From positions 19,174 through 83,173 of the forward strand of contig NZ_CAJGBF010000017.1 in assembly GCF_904424705.1 (NCBI RefSeq): a stretch of 64,000 nt of DNA, written 5' to 3'. This DNA is from Rossellomorea arthrocnemi. GTDB taxonomy: Bacteria; Bacillota; Bacilli; Bacillales; Bacillaceae_B. Positions 24,680 to 34,482 of this stretch are shown in pieces; the stretch's first letter is position 1, and each line of letters begins with the position of its first letter. A program made the position numbers and the translations under genes. The notes below the pieces were generated by a model. The model was not told where the DNA came from. It worked only from the letters and a program-made list of their open reading frames with translations, and did not search any database.

Positions 24680-25702
24680 ATGATTATTTTCCAAAGGCTG
24701 TGGAAACAGATCACGAAGATGGACTTCGGTTTTATTCTTCTATTATCTCTGATTATCATCCTGTTTGGAACCTTTGGCAGTCATTTTTTGGAACCTGAAA
24801 CCTTTCCATCACTTTTTGACGGGTTCTGGTGGACGATGACTACCTTGACCACTGTAGGATATGGGGATTATTTTCCCGTTTCAGTGGGAGGCAGGATGCT
24901 TGGAATCTTCCTCTTCATCTTTGGAATCGGGATCATCGGGGTATTGATCAGTAAAACAGTCGATTCCATTACCACGTTTCAGAAATTCAAAAGGGAGGGA
25001 AAACTAGTGTATACATATGAAGATCATTACATTTACATCAATTGGTCTAAGAAAACAGAAAGGGCCATTGAAGAGATTCTTGCCCATGTGCCCGATGCGG
25101 AGATTGTCCTCATTGACATGCTTCCCATCACACCGATCGAACATGAGCAGGTGCATTTCATCCAGGGGGACCCTTCCGATGAAAATGTCTTGCTGAAGGC
25201 CAATATCTTTGAGGCAAAACGAGTGGCCATCTTTTCCGATTCGAAAATCGAGGATCCTTCTCTGGTGGATGGTAAAACGCTGTTAATAGCGTCGGCCGTT
25301 GAAGGATTATCAAAAACGCATCAGAAGGAAGTCCATACGATCGTGGAAGTATCGGAAGACCGGCATATTCCTAAATTTCAGCACATCGCCGTCGAGGACT
25401 TTATTTTGTCGAATGATTCAGTTTCACTTCTCATGGCAAAAGCGACCCTCCACCCCGGAACGACGAATTTATTCAGACAACTACTCAGTAAACGATACGG
25501 AAATAACATTCATGAATTCAGGGTCAAAGAAAACTGGAAAACCATCAAACAGGCATCTGAGGAGCTCCTTGAAAAAGGGGCCATTCTTCTCGCGGTGAAT
25601 GATAATATGGATTTCACCGACGCCATGAATCGGGAACTTCACCCCGAAGATACACTCTATGTGGTATGTCATGACAGGGTATTCGAACAAATGAATCAAT
25701 AA
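24680..25702 (+). CDS. Two-helix K+ channel with a TrkA-N (RCK) domain
   Basis: 340 residues from ATG 24680 (AAGGAGGG at 24667-24674; an upstream in-frame ATG has no site). First helix FGFILLLSLIIILFGTFG, pore loop TTLTTVGYGDYFP containing the potassium selectivity filter TVGYGD, and a second helix. A cytoplasmic RCK/TrkA-N domain follows (VHFIQGDPSDENVLLKANI), then a TrkA-C-like end. It resembles YugO of B. subtilis. K+ channels also occur beside YjfL/YjfC-type clusters elsewhere, so a functional link with the divergent operon is plausible. Confidence 0.9.
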   Translation: MIIFQRLWKQITKMDFGFILLLSLIIILFGTFGSHFLEPETFPSLFDGFWWTMTTLTTVGYGDYFPVSVGGRMLGIFLFIFGIGIIGVLISKTVDSITTFQKFKREGKLVYTYEDHYIYINWSKKTERAIEEILAHVPDAEIVLIDMLPITPIEHEQVHFIQGDPSDENVLLKANIFEAKRVAIFSDSKIEDPSLVDGKTLLIASAVEGLSKTHQKEVHTIVEVSEDRHIPKFQHIAVEDFILSNDSVSLLMAKATLHPGTTNLFRQLLSKRYGNNIHEFRVKENWKTIKQASEELLEKGAILLAVNDNMDFTDAMNRELHPEDTLYVVCHDRVFEQMNQ

Positions 25703-25739
25703 AAAAACTCTTAGCCTGCGATTAGGCTAAGAGTTTTTT
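25702..25739. terminator. Bidirectional terminator between channel gene and purA
   Basis: CTCTTAGCCT pairs with AGGCTAAGAG, flanked by A7 and T6, between convergent genes. Confidence 0.9.
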
Positions 25740-25746
25740 CGTATCA

Positions 25747-27039
25747 TTAATTCGGGCTCCACACGCTGCGAACCACATTGGTTTGAGAACGGTCCGGGCC
25801 GACTGAGAAGATGGATAGAGGGATACCTGTCAATTGTGATACGCGCTCTAAATAGTGACGAGCATTTTCAGGAAGATCCGTTAGTGTCTTGCATCCTGTT
25901 ATGTCTTCCGTCCAGCCTGGAAGTTCTTCATACACAGGCTCACATTCAGCTAAAATGTTAAGATTAGCCGGGAACTCGTCCATGACTTCACCTTTATACT
26001 TGTAAGCAACACAGATTTTCAATGTTTCGATTCCTGTCAGGACGTCGATCGAATTCAGTGAAAGGTCTGTTAACCCGCTGACACGGCGAGCATGACGCAC
26101 AACCACACTGTCAAACCAGCCGACACGGCGAGGGCGTCCAGTCGTTGTACCATATTCACGGCCCACTTCACGAATTCGGTCCCCGATCTCATTTGTCAGT
26201 TCCGTTGGGAAAGGTCCGTCCCCTACCCGGGTTGTGTATGCCTTAGATACGCCGACTACGTGATTGATTTTTGTCGGGCCCACTCCGGAACCGATCGTTA
26301 CTCCACCGGCTACTGGATTAGAAGAAGTAACAAATGGATATGTACCTTGATCGATATCAAGCATAACCCCTTGAGCTCCTTCGAATAAAACGCGGCGACC
26401 GTTATCGATGGCATCGTTTAACACAACGGATGTATCGACAACATAGTGCTTGATTTGTTGACCATACTCATAGTACTCATCCAGAATATCTTCAATGTTG
26501 AAGCCTTCTGTTTCATAGAACTTCTCAAATAAGCGGTTCTTCTCTTCAAGATTACGTGCAAGCTTTTCTTCGAACGATTGACGATCCAGAAGATCTGCGA
26601 TACGGATTCCGACACGAGCTGCTTTATCCATATAAGCAGGACCGATTCCTTTTTTCGTTGTACCGATTTTATTGGCACCTTTACGTTCTTCATCGATTTC
26701 ATCCAGCTTTAAGTGGTAAGGAAGAATCACGTGTGCACGGTTGCTGATCCTTAGGTTGTCTGTTTTCACATTACGATCGTGAAGATACTTCAACTCTTTC
26801 ACAAGAGCTTTGGGATCTACAACCATCCCATTCCCGATTACGGACGTTTTTTCGTTATAGAAAATACCTGATGGAATTAAATGTAGTTTATATGTTTCAC
26901 CGTCAAACTTAATCGTATGACCCGCGTTGTTCCCACCTTGGTAACGCGCGATTACTTCTGCATGTTCGGAAAGGAAGTCAGTGATCTTTCCTTTTCCTTC
27001 GTCTCCCCATTGCGTACCTACTACTACTACTGAAGACAT
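25747..27039 (-). CDS. purA: Adenylosuccinate synthetase
   Basis: 430 residues (usual length) from ATG 27039 with GGAGGTG upstream; the in-frame GTG lies within that site. It joins IMP and aspartate with GTP to make adenylosuccinate in AMP synthesis. Signatures: [11 protein letters not shown] (P-loop) at the start, [44 protein letters not shown] shortened here to its core, and [12 protein letters not shown]. It is next to dnaC in B. subtilis; here an ABC exporter lies between. PurR-type boxes upstream suggest repression by PurR. Confidence 0.98.
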   Translation of the reverse strand: MSSVVVVGTQWGDEGKGKITDFLSEHAEVIARYQGGNNAGHTIKFDGETYKLHLIPSGIFYNEKTSVIGNGMVVDPKALVKELKYLHDRNVKTDNLRISNRAHVILPYHLKLDEIDEERKGANKIGTTKKGIGPAYMDKAARVGIRIADLLDRQSFEEKLARNLEEKNRLFEKFYETEGFNIEDILDEYYEYGQQIKHYVVDTSVVLNDAIDNGRRVLFEGAQGVMLDIDQGTYPFVTSSNPVAGGVTIGSGVGPTKINHVVGVSKAYTTRVGDGPFPTELTNEIGDRIREVGREYGTTTGRPRRVGWFDSVVVRHARRVSGLTDLSLNSIDVLTGIETLKICVAYKYKGEVMDEFPANLNILAECEPVYEELPGWTEDITGCKTLTDLPENARHYLERVSQLTGIPLSIFSVGPDRSQTNVVRSVWSPN

Positions 27040-27120
27040 ATTAAGCACCTCCGACGGGAATTAGTATTCCCTCTTTTATCAAACAAACTCATTTTATCAA
27101 CACTAATAGTGAAAGTCAAT

Positions 27121-27168
27121 GAAAACACGAACGATTATATAGGTAATTATATTTATGTTCGTGTAAAC
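27121..27168 (-). promoter_or_regulatory. PurR operator (paired PurBoxes) upstream of purA
   Basis: Two inverted CGAAC-centred sites, AACACGAACGATT (core 27128-27132) and ATTTATGTTCGTGTAAA (core 27157-27161 on the other strand). Their arrangement fits the paired PurBoxes bound by PurR in Bacillus. They lie about 90 bases upstream of the purA start. Confidence 0.65.
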
Positions 27169-27302
27169 ATATGCTTTTTTCTGCTGAAAACAGCTGATGG
27201 TTGATTTTTTTGATAAATAAATTTTAGTAAACGCTTTTATTCAATGTGAATATTTTAGCTCTGTTCGACCAACGTATCCTTTGATTGTAAGGGGTTTTAC
27301 TC

Positions 27303-27352
27303 CCTTTCCGCGGACGATTGGCCAAGCCTCCTCGCAAGCGGAAATCAACCGA
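27303..27352. repeat. Degenerate copy of the dispersed intergenic repeat
   Basis: Contains CTTTCCGCGGACGA, GCCTCCTCG and GCGGAAATCAACC, all shared with the longer copies at 38180, 44526 and 52423. The rest of the 27,040-27,479 gap holds the PurBoxes and the ABC exporter promoter. Confidence 0.55.
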
Positions 27353-27479
27353 CTACTCTCCTTTTTTGGATAAAGATTTTATGTTCTGTCAGATTATATA
27401 GCGCATTTTAGAATCTTTTGCTAATCTAAAGTAAGCATTTTGAATTTTACATACAATTGAATAACGAGGTGACGATTTG

Positions 27480-29204
27480 ATGATTAAACGATTTTTCAGT
27501 TATTACCGGCCACATCGGAAGCTTTTTTATATTGATTTTGCCTGTGCGGTGTTGGTTGGCCTTTTAGAGTTAGGGTTTCCCTTGGCGGTATCGTGGTTCA
27601 TTGATTCCCTATTGCCTGATGGGAATTGGAGCACCATCCTGGCTGTTTCGGCGGGCCTTCTAGTACTGTATTTACTCAGTTCGAGTATGCAATTCGTGGT
27701 GAACTACTGGGGGCATAAACTAGGGATTAATATCGAGACAGATATGAGACGGGAATTGTTTCAGCACGTTCAAAGACAATCCTTCCGCTTCTTTGACAAT
27801 ACAAAAACGGGTCATATCATGAGCCGGGTGACAAACGACCTGATGGACATCGGGGAGCTTGCCCATCACGGACCAGAAGACTTGTTCATCGCCATCATGA
27901 CGTTTATCGGTGCATTTTGGATCATGCTCACAATCAATATGGAGCTTGCCCTGGTTGCCATTATCATTGTTCCATTCCTTGTATGGCTGATTTCGTATTC
28001 GAATATTAAAATGAACGTGGCATGGACGAAAATGTATGGAAATATAGCCGATGTCAACAGCCGCGTTGAAGATAGTGTTTCAGGGGCGAGAGTCGTCCAA
28101 TCCTTCACGAACGAATCCTTTGAATTGGAACGCTTCAACGAGAATAATCAATTTTTCCGTAAGTCCAAACTGAAAGCTTATAACGTGATGAGCGTAAATT
28201 TATCCGGTATCTACATTACGACTCGGTTGATGACCTTGATCATTCTAGTATACGGAGCGTGGTTAAGTTTTTCCGGGGCCCTCTCCTATGGAGAGCTCGT
28301 TGCTTTCATTCTTTATATTAATGTTCTGTTCAAGCCAATTGATAAAATTTCCGCCCTCCTTGAGCTGTATCCGAAAGGGATGGCAGGTTTTAAACGGTTC
28401 ACTGAGCTCATGGATATGGAACCGGATATTGAGAATCGTCCCCACGCCATCGAAGTGTCCACCCTAAGAGGAGACATTGCCTTTGATGACGTGACCTTTG
28501 GATATGAGGCTGACCGTCCTATTCTTAACGACTTATCCTTTACTATTCAATCAGGACAGACTGTGGCATTTGTCGGTCCTTCCGGTGCAGGTAAAACCAC
28601 AATTTGCTCATTGATTCCCCGCTTCTATGATATAGAAAAGGGGGCCATCACCATTGATGGGATCGATATCCGTGAGATGACGAAGGAATCCCTCCGTTCC
28701 CAAATCGGGATTGTCCAGCAGGATGTGTTCCTATTCACCGGAACACTCAGGGAAAATATTGCTTATGGGAAGCTTGATGCCACAATGGAAGAAATCGAGG
28801 AAGCGACGAGACGAGCTCACCTGACAGATCTTATTGCCTCCCTTCCCGACGGATACGATACCCAGATCGGGGAGAGGGGACTGAAGCTGTCAGGAGGTCA
28901 AAAGCAGCGCTTGTCCATTGCCCGCATGTTCCTTAAGAATCCACGAATCTTGATTCTGGATGAAGCCACTTCCGCTCTGGATACAGAAACAGAAGCCATC
29001 ATTCAAGAGGCGTTAAATGAACTGGCAAAAGACCGGACCACCCTGGTCATTGCCCACCGATTGGCGACAATACGCAAAGCAGACCGCATTCTGGTCGTCA
29101 CTGAAAACGGAATTGCAGAGGATGGAACTCATGAAGAATTGCTCTCTAACGAAAATGGAATCTTTACAAGGCTTCATGCTCATCAGCATGCGACAATCCT
29201 ATAG
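27480..29204 (+). CDS. ABC exporter half-transporter, YwjA-like
   Basis: 574 residues from ATG 27480 with GAGGTG 8 bases upstream. An N-terminal six-helix membrane domain of MsbA type (residues about 1-310) is followed by an ATPase domain: Walker A GPSGAGKTT, Q-loop IVQQDVF, signature LSGGQKQRLSIAR, Walker B ILILDEATSALD and H-loop IAHR. It probably works as a homodimer exporting lipids, drugs or other hydrophobic compounds. Length and N-terminus resemble B. subtilis YwjA. It is on the opposite strand from its neighbours and is not in this place in B. subtilis. Confidence 0.9.
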   Translation: MIKRFFSYYRPHRKLFYIDFACAVLVGLLELGFPLAVSWFIDSLLPDGNWSTILAVSAGLLVLYLLSSSMQFVVNYWGHKLGINIETDMRRELFQHVQRQSFRFFDNTKTGHIMSRVTNDLMDIGELAHHGPEDLFIAIMTFIGAFWIMLTINMELALVAIIIVPFLVWLISYSNIKMNVAWTKMYGNIADVNSRVEDSVSGARVVQSFTNESFELERFNENNQFFRKSKLKAYNVMSVNLSGIYITTRLMTLIILVYGAWLSFSGALSYGELVAFILYINVLFKPIDKISALLELYPKGMAGFKRFTELMDMEPDIENRPHAIEVSTLRGDIAFDDVTFGYEADRPILNDLSFTIQSGQTVAFVGPSGAGKTTICSLIPRFYDIEKGAITIDGIDIREMTKESLRSQIGIVQQDVFLFTGTLRENIAYGKLDATMEEIEEATRRAHLTDLIASLPDGYDTQIGERGLKLSGGQKQRLSIARMFLKNPRILILDEATSALDTETEAIIQEALNELAKDRTTLVIAHRLATIRKADRILVVTENGIAEDGTHEELLSNENGIFTRLHAHQHATIL

Positions 29205-29208
29205 CAAC

Positions 29209-29242
29209 AAAAAATCCAAGCCTGGTGGGCTTGGATTTTTTT
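29209..29242. terminator. Bidirectional terminator between ABC exporter and dnaC
   Basis: AATCCAAGCC pairs with GGCTTGGATT, followed by a T-run on the plus strand and preceded by an A-run, between convergent genes. Confidence 0.9.
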
Positions 29243-29245
29243 CTA

Positions 29246-30598
29246 TTAAGCCGGAGCGTCGTCAAACCGCCGCTCCAGATTCACGAATTTATTGTATTCC
29301 TTCACGAACGCCAGGGACACGTTCCCAACCGGGCCGTTACGCTGCTTGGCAATGATGATTTCGATGATGTTTTTATTTTCCGCTTCTTTGTCATAGTAAT
29401 CTTCACGATATAGGAAGGCTACGATATCCGCATCCTGCTCGATACTTCCAGATTCACGGATATCCGACATCATCGGACGCTTATCCTGTCGCTGCTCCAC
29501 TCCACGGGAAAGCTGGGATAAGGCGATGACAGGCACTTGAAGTTCACGGGCAAGACCTTTCAATGAACGGGAGATTTCAGAAACCTCCTGCTGACGGTTT
29601 TCTCCTGATCGTCCGCTTCCCTGGATCAGCTGCAAGTAGTCAATGAGAATCATCCCCAGCCCATGCTCCTGAGCAAGTCGGCGACATTTGGAACGGATTT
29701 CTCCCACTTTGATCCCCGGCGTATCATCAATATAGATTCCGGCATTCGAGAGGCTTCCCATGGCCATGGTCAACTTTCTCCAGTCTTCATCTGTTAAATC
29801 CCCGGTACGAAGGTTCTGTGCATTAATATTTCCCTCTGCACACAGCATACGCATGACGAGCTGTTCTGCCCCCATCTCAAGGGAGAAGATGGCAACATTT
29901 TCTTTCGCTTTAACCGCGACGTTTTGAGCGATATTCAGGGCAAAGGCTGTCTTACCCATGGAAGGTCGGGCTCCGACAATGATCAAGTCGTTTCGCTGGA
30001 AACCGGCTGTCATATGGTCAAGGTCGGCGAATCCCGTTGAAATCCCCGTTACGTCACCTTTACGATTCGTCAGAGTTTCAATGTTGTCATAGGTCCTCAC
30101 CAATACATCCTTAATATTGTGGAAAGCTCCGGCATTTTTTCGCTGAGCCACTTCCATGATATTTTTTTCCGCTTCGCTTAACAGACTGTCCACTTCATCT
30201 TCCCGGGCATAGCCGTCAGAGGCGATATCGGTTGCGGTTCGGATCAATCTGCGCAGCAATGATTTTTCTTCTACAATTTTCGCGTAGTATTCAATATTCG
30301 CCGCGGTTGGAACAGACGCCGCTAGTTCACTCAAATAAGCGACCCCGCCAATATCTTCAAGCTCTTTCGCTGCGGCCAGTTCTTCTGTCACCGTAATCAA
30401 GTCGACGGCTTTTCCTCCATCTCCCAAATTCAGCATGACATTGTATATTCTTTGATGAGAATGACGATAGAAATCCTCTGGAATCAATATTTCCGATGTG
30501 GTTGTTAACGCACTGGGCTCCAGAAAAATAGCCCCTAATACCGCTTGTTCAGCCTCTATATTCTGAGGGGGAACCCGGTCCTGGAACATTTCATTCAT
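29246..30598 (-). CDS. dnaC: Replicative DNA helicase DnaC (DnaB family)
   Basis: 450 residues. N-terminal domain starting RVPPQNIEAEQAVLGAIF, linker, then RecA-like motor with Walker A GARPSMGKTAFALN, Walker B MILIDYLQLI and LSQLSRGVEQR. It unwinds the parental DNA at the fork as a hexamer. In Bacillus this DnaB homologue is named DnaC. Next to rplI and purA as in B. subtilis. Confidence 0.98.
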   Translation of the reverse strand: MNEMFQDRVPPQNIEAEQAVLGAIFLEPSALTTTSEILIPEDFYRHSHQRIYNVMLNLGDGGKAVDLITVTEELAAAKELEDIGGVAYLSELAASVPTAANIEYYAKIVEEKSLLRRLIRTATDIASDGYAREDEVDSLLSEAEKNIMEVAQRKNAGAFHNIKDVLVRTYDNIETLTNRKGDVTGISTGFADLDHMTAGFQRNDLIIVGARPSMGKTAFALNIAQNVAVKAKENVAIFSLEMGAEQLVMRMLCAEGNINAQNLRTGDLTDEDWRKLTMAMGSLSNAGIYIDDTPGIKVGEIRSKCRRLAQEHGLGMILIDYLQLIQGSGRSGENRQQEVSEISRSLKGLARELQVPVIALSQLSRGVEQRQDKRPMMSDIRESGSIEQDADIVAFLYREDYYDKEAENKNIIEIIIAKQRNGPVGNVSLAFVKEYNKFVNLERRFDDAPA

Positions 30599-30796
30599 CT
30601 ATGTTCAAGCCTCCCTTACGATCTGATGGGAGTTCCCCACAGATCCTGACTTTCTTTATCTATAATAATTAAATGTAATTCTACCGAAAAAATGTGATCA
30701 GGATAAAATCCAGATCACATTTTATATCAAGCTATATTCATTTTAACATGTTTTTCTCAAAATAAAGTTACCAAATTTCGTATATTCAGTGGAAGA

Positions 30797-31243
30797 CTAT
30801 TCTTCCGTAACGTGCACCTTTAACGTTGCGGACACATCTGTATGCAGTTTCACAGGAACATTCGTGTAACCAAGAGCACGGATAGCGTCGTTCATTTCGA
30901 TTTTACGCTTATCGATTTTGATGTCATGAGCCTTTTTTAAACCGTCTGCAATTTGCTTGCTCGTGATGGACCCGAATAATCGGCCGCCTTCACCCGACTT
31001 CGCTTTCATCTCGACCGTGATTTCTTCTAATGTCGCTTTTAACTTTTTTGCCTCTTCCAGTTCTTCTTGAGCGACTTGCTTTTCTTTCTTCTTTTGGCCT
31101 TCAAGTTGACCCATGTTTGCGTTCGTTGCTTCAACAGCCAAGCCCTTTTTCAATAAAAAGTTATGTGCATAGCCATCTGCTACGTTTTTTATTTCACCTT
31201 TTTTTCCTTTTCCTTTAACATCTTTTAAGAAAATGACTTTCAT
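30797..31243 (-). CDS. rplI: 50S ribosomal protein L9
   Basis: 148 residues. Starts [19 protein letters not shown] with the conserved [10 protein letters not shown], a long central helix and a C-terminal globular domain ([16 protein letters not shown]). L9 binds 23S rRNA at the base of the L1 stalk. Its ATG overlaps the gdpP stop (ATGA), as in other Bacilli. Confidence 0.98.
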   Translation of the reverse strand: MKVIFLKDVKGKGKKGEIKNVADGYAHNFLLKKGLAVEATNANMGQLEGQKKKEKQVAQEELEEAKKLKATLEEITVEMKAKSGEGGRLFGSITSKQIADGLKKAHDIKIDKRKIEMNDAIRALGYTNVPVKLHTDVSATLKVHVTEE

Positions 31244-33213
31244 ATCTCTTTTCTCCCTTCAAAATAATCATTTAATGCTTCTTTCAGCTGTTCTTCCGCT
31301 TCCTGGACGGATACCTGCTTGATTTGAGTAGCGGCATTGGTTAAATGGCCTCCACCGTTCAGGTTCTCCATGATGATCTGTACGTTTACGTCACCCAGAG
31401 AGCGGGCACTGATACCGATTGTGTCAGGATCCCGCTTCGAAATGACGAAGGAAGCGATGACTTCATCCATCGTCAATAAGGTGTCTGCTGCCTGCGCAAT
31501 GAGAACAGGATCATAAATGACATCGTCCTCCGCTTTCGCAATTGCGACTCCTTCACGGAAGAATTTCACCGATTCAATTAACCGGGAACGCTTGATGTAG
31601 GTTTCGACATCCTCTTTGAGGAACTTTTGAACCAGCACCGTATCAGCCCCTTGTGCCCGTAAATACGAAGCGGCATCAAATGTCCTGGAGCCCGTCCGAA
31701 GGGTAAAGCTCTTCGTATCGACAATGATCCCTGCCAGAAGAGATGTAGCTTCAAGCATCGTGATTTTCTCATGCTTCGGCTGGTATTCGAGCAGCTCTGT
31801 CACAAGTTCTGCCGTGGAGGAAGCATATGGCTCCATATAGACAAGTAATGGGTTTTTGATAAAATCTTCCCCCCGGCGATGATGATCGATGACAACGACT
31901 TTGTCCACTTTGTTTAATAGCTTTTCTTCAATGACCAGGGAGGGCTTATGGGTGTCAACTATGACGAGCACCGTATCATCCGTTGCCATCTCAAGTGCTT
32001 CCTCCGGGGTGATGAAGCGGGGATGAAGATCAGAATTCGCTTTGATCTCCTTCATCAATCGTTTCACACCATTGTCAATTTCATTAAAATTCAAGACGAC
32101 ATAGCCGTCACGCTGATTCATCTGAGCTACTTTCCTGATTCCAATGGCTGCTCCGATGGCGTCCATATCAGGATGCTTGTGTCCCATGATGATGACCTTG
32201 TCACTTTCGATCATGATTTCCTTCAAAGCATGGGAAATGACCCTTGCCCTTACACGGGTACGTTTTTCCATCGGATTGGTTTTCCCACCATAAAACTTGA
32301 CCTTTCCATTGGTCTGTTTAATCGCCACCTGATCCCCGCCCCGTCCCAATGCGAGATCGAGACTTGACTGAGCCAGCGTCCCCAATTCAGGAAGGGAAGA
32401 GACCCCTGTGCCCACACCGATACTCAAGGTGAGGGGAACATTTTGCTTCGAAGTCGTATCCCTTACATCATCAAGGATTCCGAACTTTTCCTTCTCCAAC
32501 ACTTGAAGGATCTTCTCATTTATGACGGCGATGAATCGTTCAGAAGAGACCCTCTTCAAGAACACACCGTACTCTTTGGCCCACTTATTCAGGATCGATG
32601 TTACGAGGCTGTTTAAGCTGCTTCTCGTCTGATCATCCATTCCCTGCGTCAATTCATCATAGTTATCTAGAAAAATGATTCCAATATTCGTGCGTTCATC
32701 ATGATATTGCTTTTCTATTTCTTTTTGCTCCGTGACATCAAAGAAGTAGAGTAGTTTTTCTTTGAGCTTCAATACGACATGATACTTTCTTTCATTAATC
32801 GTCACGATTTCTGAGTCGACTTCCTGTTTGATTAATGGAACAAGTGATTCTGCCACATCGTAAAGGGACCTTCCAACGACTGTGTCTTCATTGAAACAAG
32901 AGGCAAGAAAAGGATTCGTCCATTCTATGTAATATTCATCATTGATCAGCATGATCCCAATGGGCATCTCCATTAATGCTTCTTCCCCTACGCGCTTGAC
33001 ACGATAGGATAACGTGGAGATATATTCCTCTGTTTCTTCGTGTGACCTTCTCTCAAAATAAAATGCGAGAAAATACACGACTCCAAAGACAATCAACCCT
33101 ATTAACGAAATGATCCATTGGTAAAAGGAAACCGATACTAACAATAGAGCTGTTAATATAGCTAGACCGTACAATGGGTATCGGATCATTCGCTTATTAA
33201 AATAAGATGGCAT
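31240..33213 (-). CDS. gdpP: Cyclic-di-AMP phosphodiesterase GdpP
   Basis: 657 residues. Two N-terminal membrane helices, a degenerate PAS domain, a degenerate GGDEF domain, then the DHH/DHHA1 phosphodiesterase: [35 protein letters not shown] and [11 protein letters not shown]. It hydrolyses c-di-AMP to pApA and so controls potassium handling, wall homeostasis and beta-lactam tolerance. It sits between yybS and rplI as in B. subtilis. Confidence 0.97.
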   Translation of the reverse strand: MPSYFNKRMIRYPLYGLAILTALLLVSVSFYQWIISLIGLIVFGVVYFLAFYFERRSHEETEEYISTLSYRVKRVGEEALMEMPIGIMLINDEYYIEWTNPFLASCFNEDTVVGRSLYDVAESLVPLIKQEVDSEIVTINERKYHVVLKLKEKLLYFFDVTEQKEIEKQYHDERTNIGIIFLDNYDELTQGMDDQTRSSLNSLVTSILNKWAKEYGVFLKRVSSERFIAVINEKILQVLEKEKFGILDDVRDTTSKQNVPLTLSIGVGTGVSSLPELGTLAQSSLDLALGRGGDQVAIKQTNGKVKFYGGKTNPMEKRTRVRARVISHALKEIMIESDKVIIMGHKHPDMDAIGAAIGIRKVAQMNQRDGYVVLNFNEIDNGVKRLMKEIKANSDLHPRFITPEEALEMATDDTVLVIVDTHKPSLVIEEKLLNKVDKVVVIDHHRRGEDFIKNPLLVYMEPYASSTAELVTELLEYQPKHEKITMLEATSLLAGIIVDTKSFTLRTGSRTFDAASYLRAQGADTVLVQKFLKEDVETYIKRSRLIESVKFFREGVAIAKAEDDVIYDPVLIAQAADTLLTMDEVIASFVISKRDPDTIGISARSLGDVNVQIIMENLNGGGHLTNAATQIKQVSVQEAEEQLKEALNDYFEGRKEI

Positions 33214-33239
33214 GATTTCAGCTCCTGGATCTTAAATTT

Positions 33240-34163
33240 CTATGACTTGCGTTGTAGGCGTTGTCTTAGATCAAACCCTAAGTCAATTATACCTAAAATT
33301 CGCACGAGATAAAGAAGAGGAATCGAAATGATTGTAATTAATACCAAAATCCCTTTGGACCATCCTTTCAGATGAGCAAAGAAATAGAGGAAAGACAGTC
33401 CTTGAACCGCCATCAATGTCTGCAGTACATACAGGACATTGATCAATGCTGTATAAATGTATGTTCCTTTCTCCGGCTGCAGGATCATCGACAGTACGAG
33501 GGTAATCAAATAATACCAAAGAATGCTCTTAGGAAGCCTCCATTCTCTGAATGGCTTGAATACCGGTACATCCCTTCCCAGACGCTTCATGATTGGGAAA
33601 TTGATCACGATAAATAACAAAGCCAATACAACAGAGATTCCTACGAACAACGTAGGCATTAACGTTTGAACAAGGTCAATGGAACTCTCCAGGCTATCTA
33701 TCAGCCTCTTATCCGGTTCCTGACCAAGTGTCTCAAATAAAGAATAATAAGCAGCCTTTGATTCCTTCAGGCTGTCTTCAATAATATTAACACCTAAGAA
33801 TAGTATAGAAACAACGTAACCTATCACTATATTCAGGACAAGTGTTAGACTCGCTGCCATAAACAGCCTCATCTTATCCACCTTAGCCTTCACACACCAG
33901 CCAATGACCATCCCGGTCGTAGCCACCATAAAGGCAACCGGCAGTGCGATTAGTCCCCCGAATAAGAAAGACAGCCCAAGGGATCCGATCAATACCAGAA
34001 TTGAGTTCCAAAAGGAGTACTTGGAACTGAATAAAATAAGAGGGAGGGGCAACACGAAAAATGTCAGCGTCCCAATAAGCGGAACATATAAACTCAATAA
34101 CATTAACACAGTAAAGATGGCGAGCATAAGCGCACCTTCAGTCAAAACACGGGGATTCCTCAC
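33240..34163 (-). CDS. yybS: YybS-like DUF2232 membrane protein
   Basis: 307 residues from GTG 34163, with AAGGAG 8 bases upstream. About eight membrane helices with short loops, of DUF2232 type (ECF S-component-like). Same place upstream of gdpP as B. subtilis yybS. No substrate is known. Confidence 0.88.
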   Translation of the reverse strand: MRNPRVLTEGALMLAIFTVLMLLSLYVPLIGTLTFFVLPLPLILFSSKYSFWNSILVLIGSLGLSFLFGGLIALPVAFMVATTGMVIGWCVKAKVDKMRLFMAASLTLVLNIVIGYVVSILFLGVNIIEDSLKESKAAYYSLFETLGQEPDKRLIDSLESSIDLVQTLMPTLFVGISVVLALLFIVINFPIMKRLGRDVPVFKPFREWRLPKSILWYYLITLVLSMILQPEKGTYIYTALINVLYVLQTLMAVQGLSFLYFFAHLKGWSKGILVLITIISIPLLYLVRILGIIDLGFDLRQRLQRKS

Positions 34164-34482
34164 TCAAAACGCTCCTTACGGTAGATTACATGCAATAGCA
34201 CTATCATATCAATTTTGAAGATAGATTTCATCTTATGGGAACTTGTAATACGTGACAAGCCAATAGAGTCCCGCCGTGATAGTGCTTTTCGGCAAACTTG
34301 TGCCAAATTTTGAATATCAATACCGGGATTATCGTTCATATCGATTCAGCAATTCAAAAAAAGAGGGCACCCCTCTCAACATGCTGTAACTCTTCATCTA
34401 CTCTAGTATGTACTCACTCTAAAAAGGAGTATACCTCTTAGATAAAGAATGGCATGTCTTAAGGACCACCCTCTAACGTGTA
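34164..34482. other. Intergenic stretch upstream of yybS
   Basis: It holds the yybS promoter region and the terminator of the chemoreceptor gene (34355-34378). I see nothing else that can be supported. Confidence 0.5.
34355..34378 (-). terminator. Terminator of the chemoreceptor gene
   Basis: AGAGGG pairs with CCCTCT; the minus-strand arm is followed by seven T. Confidence 0.7.
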
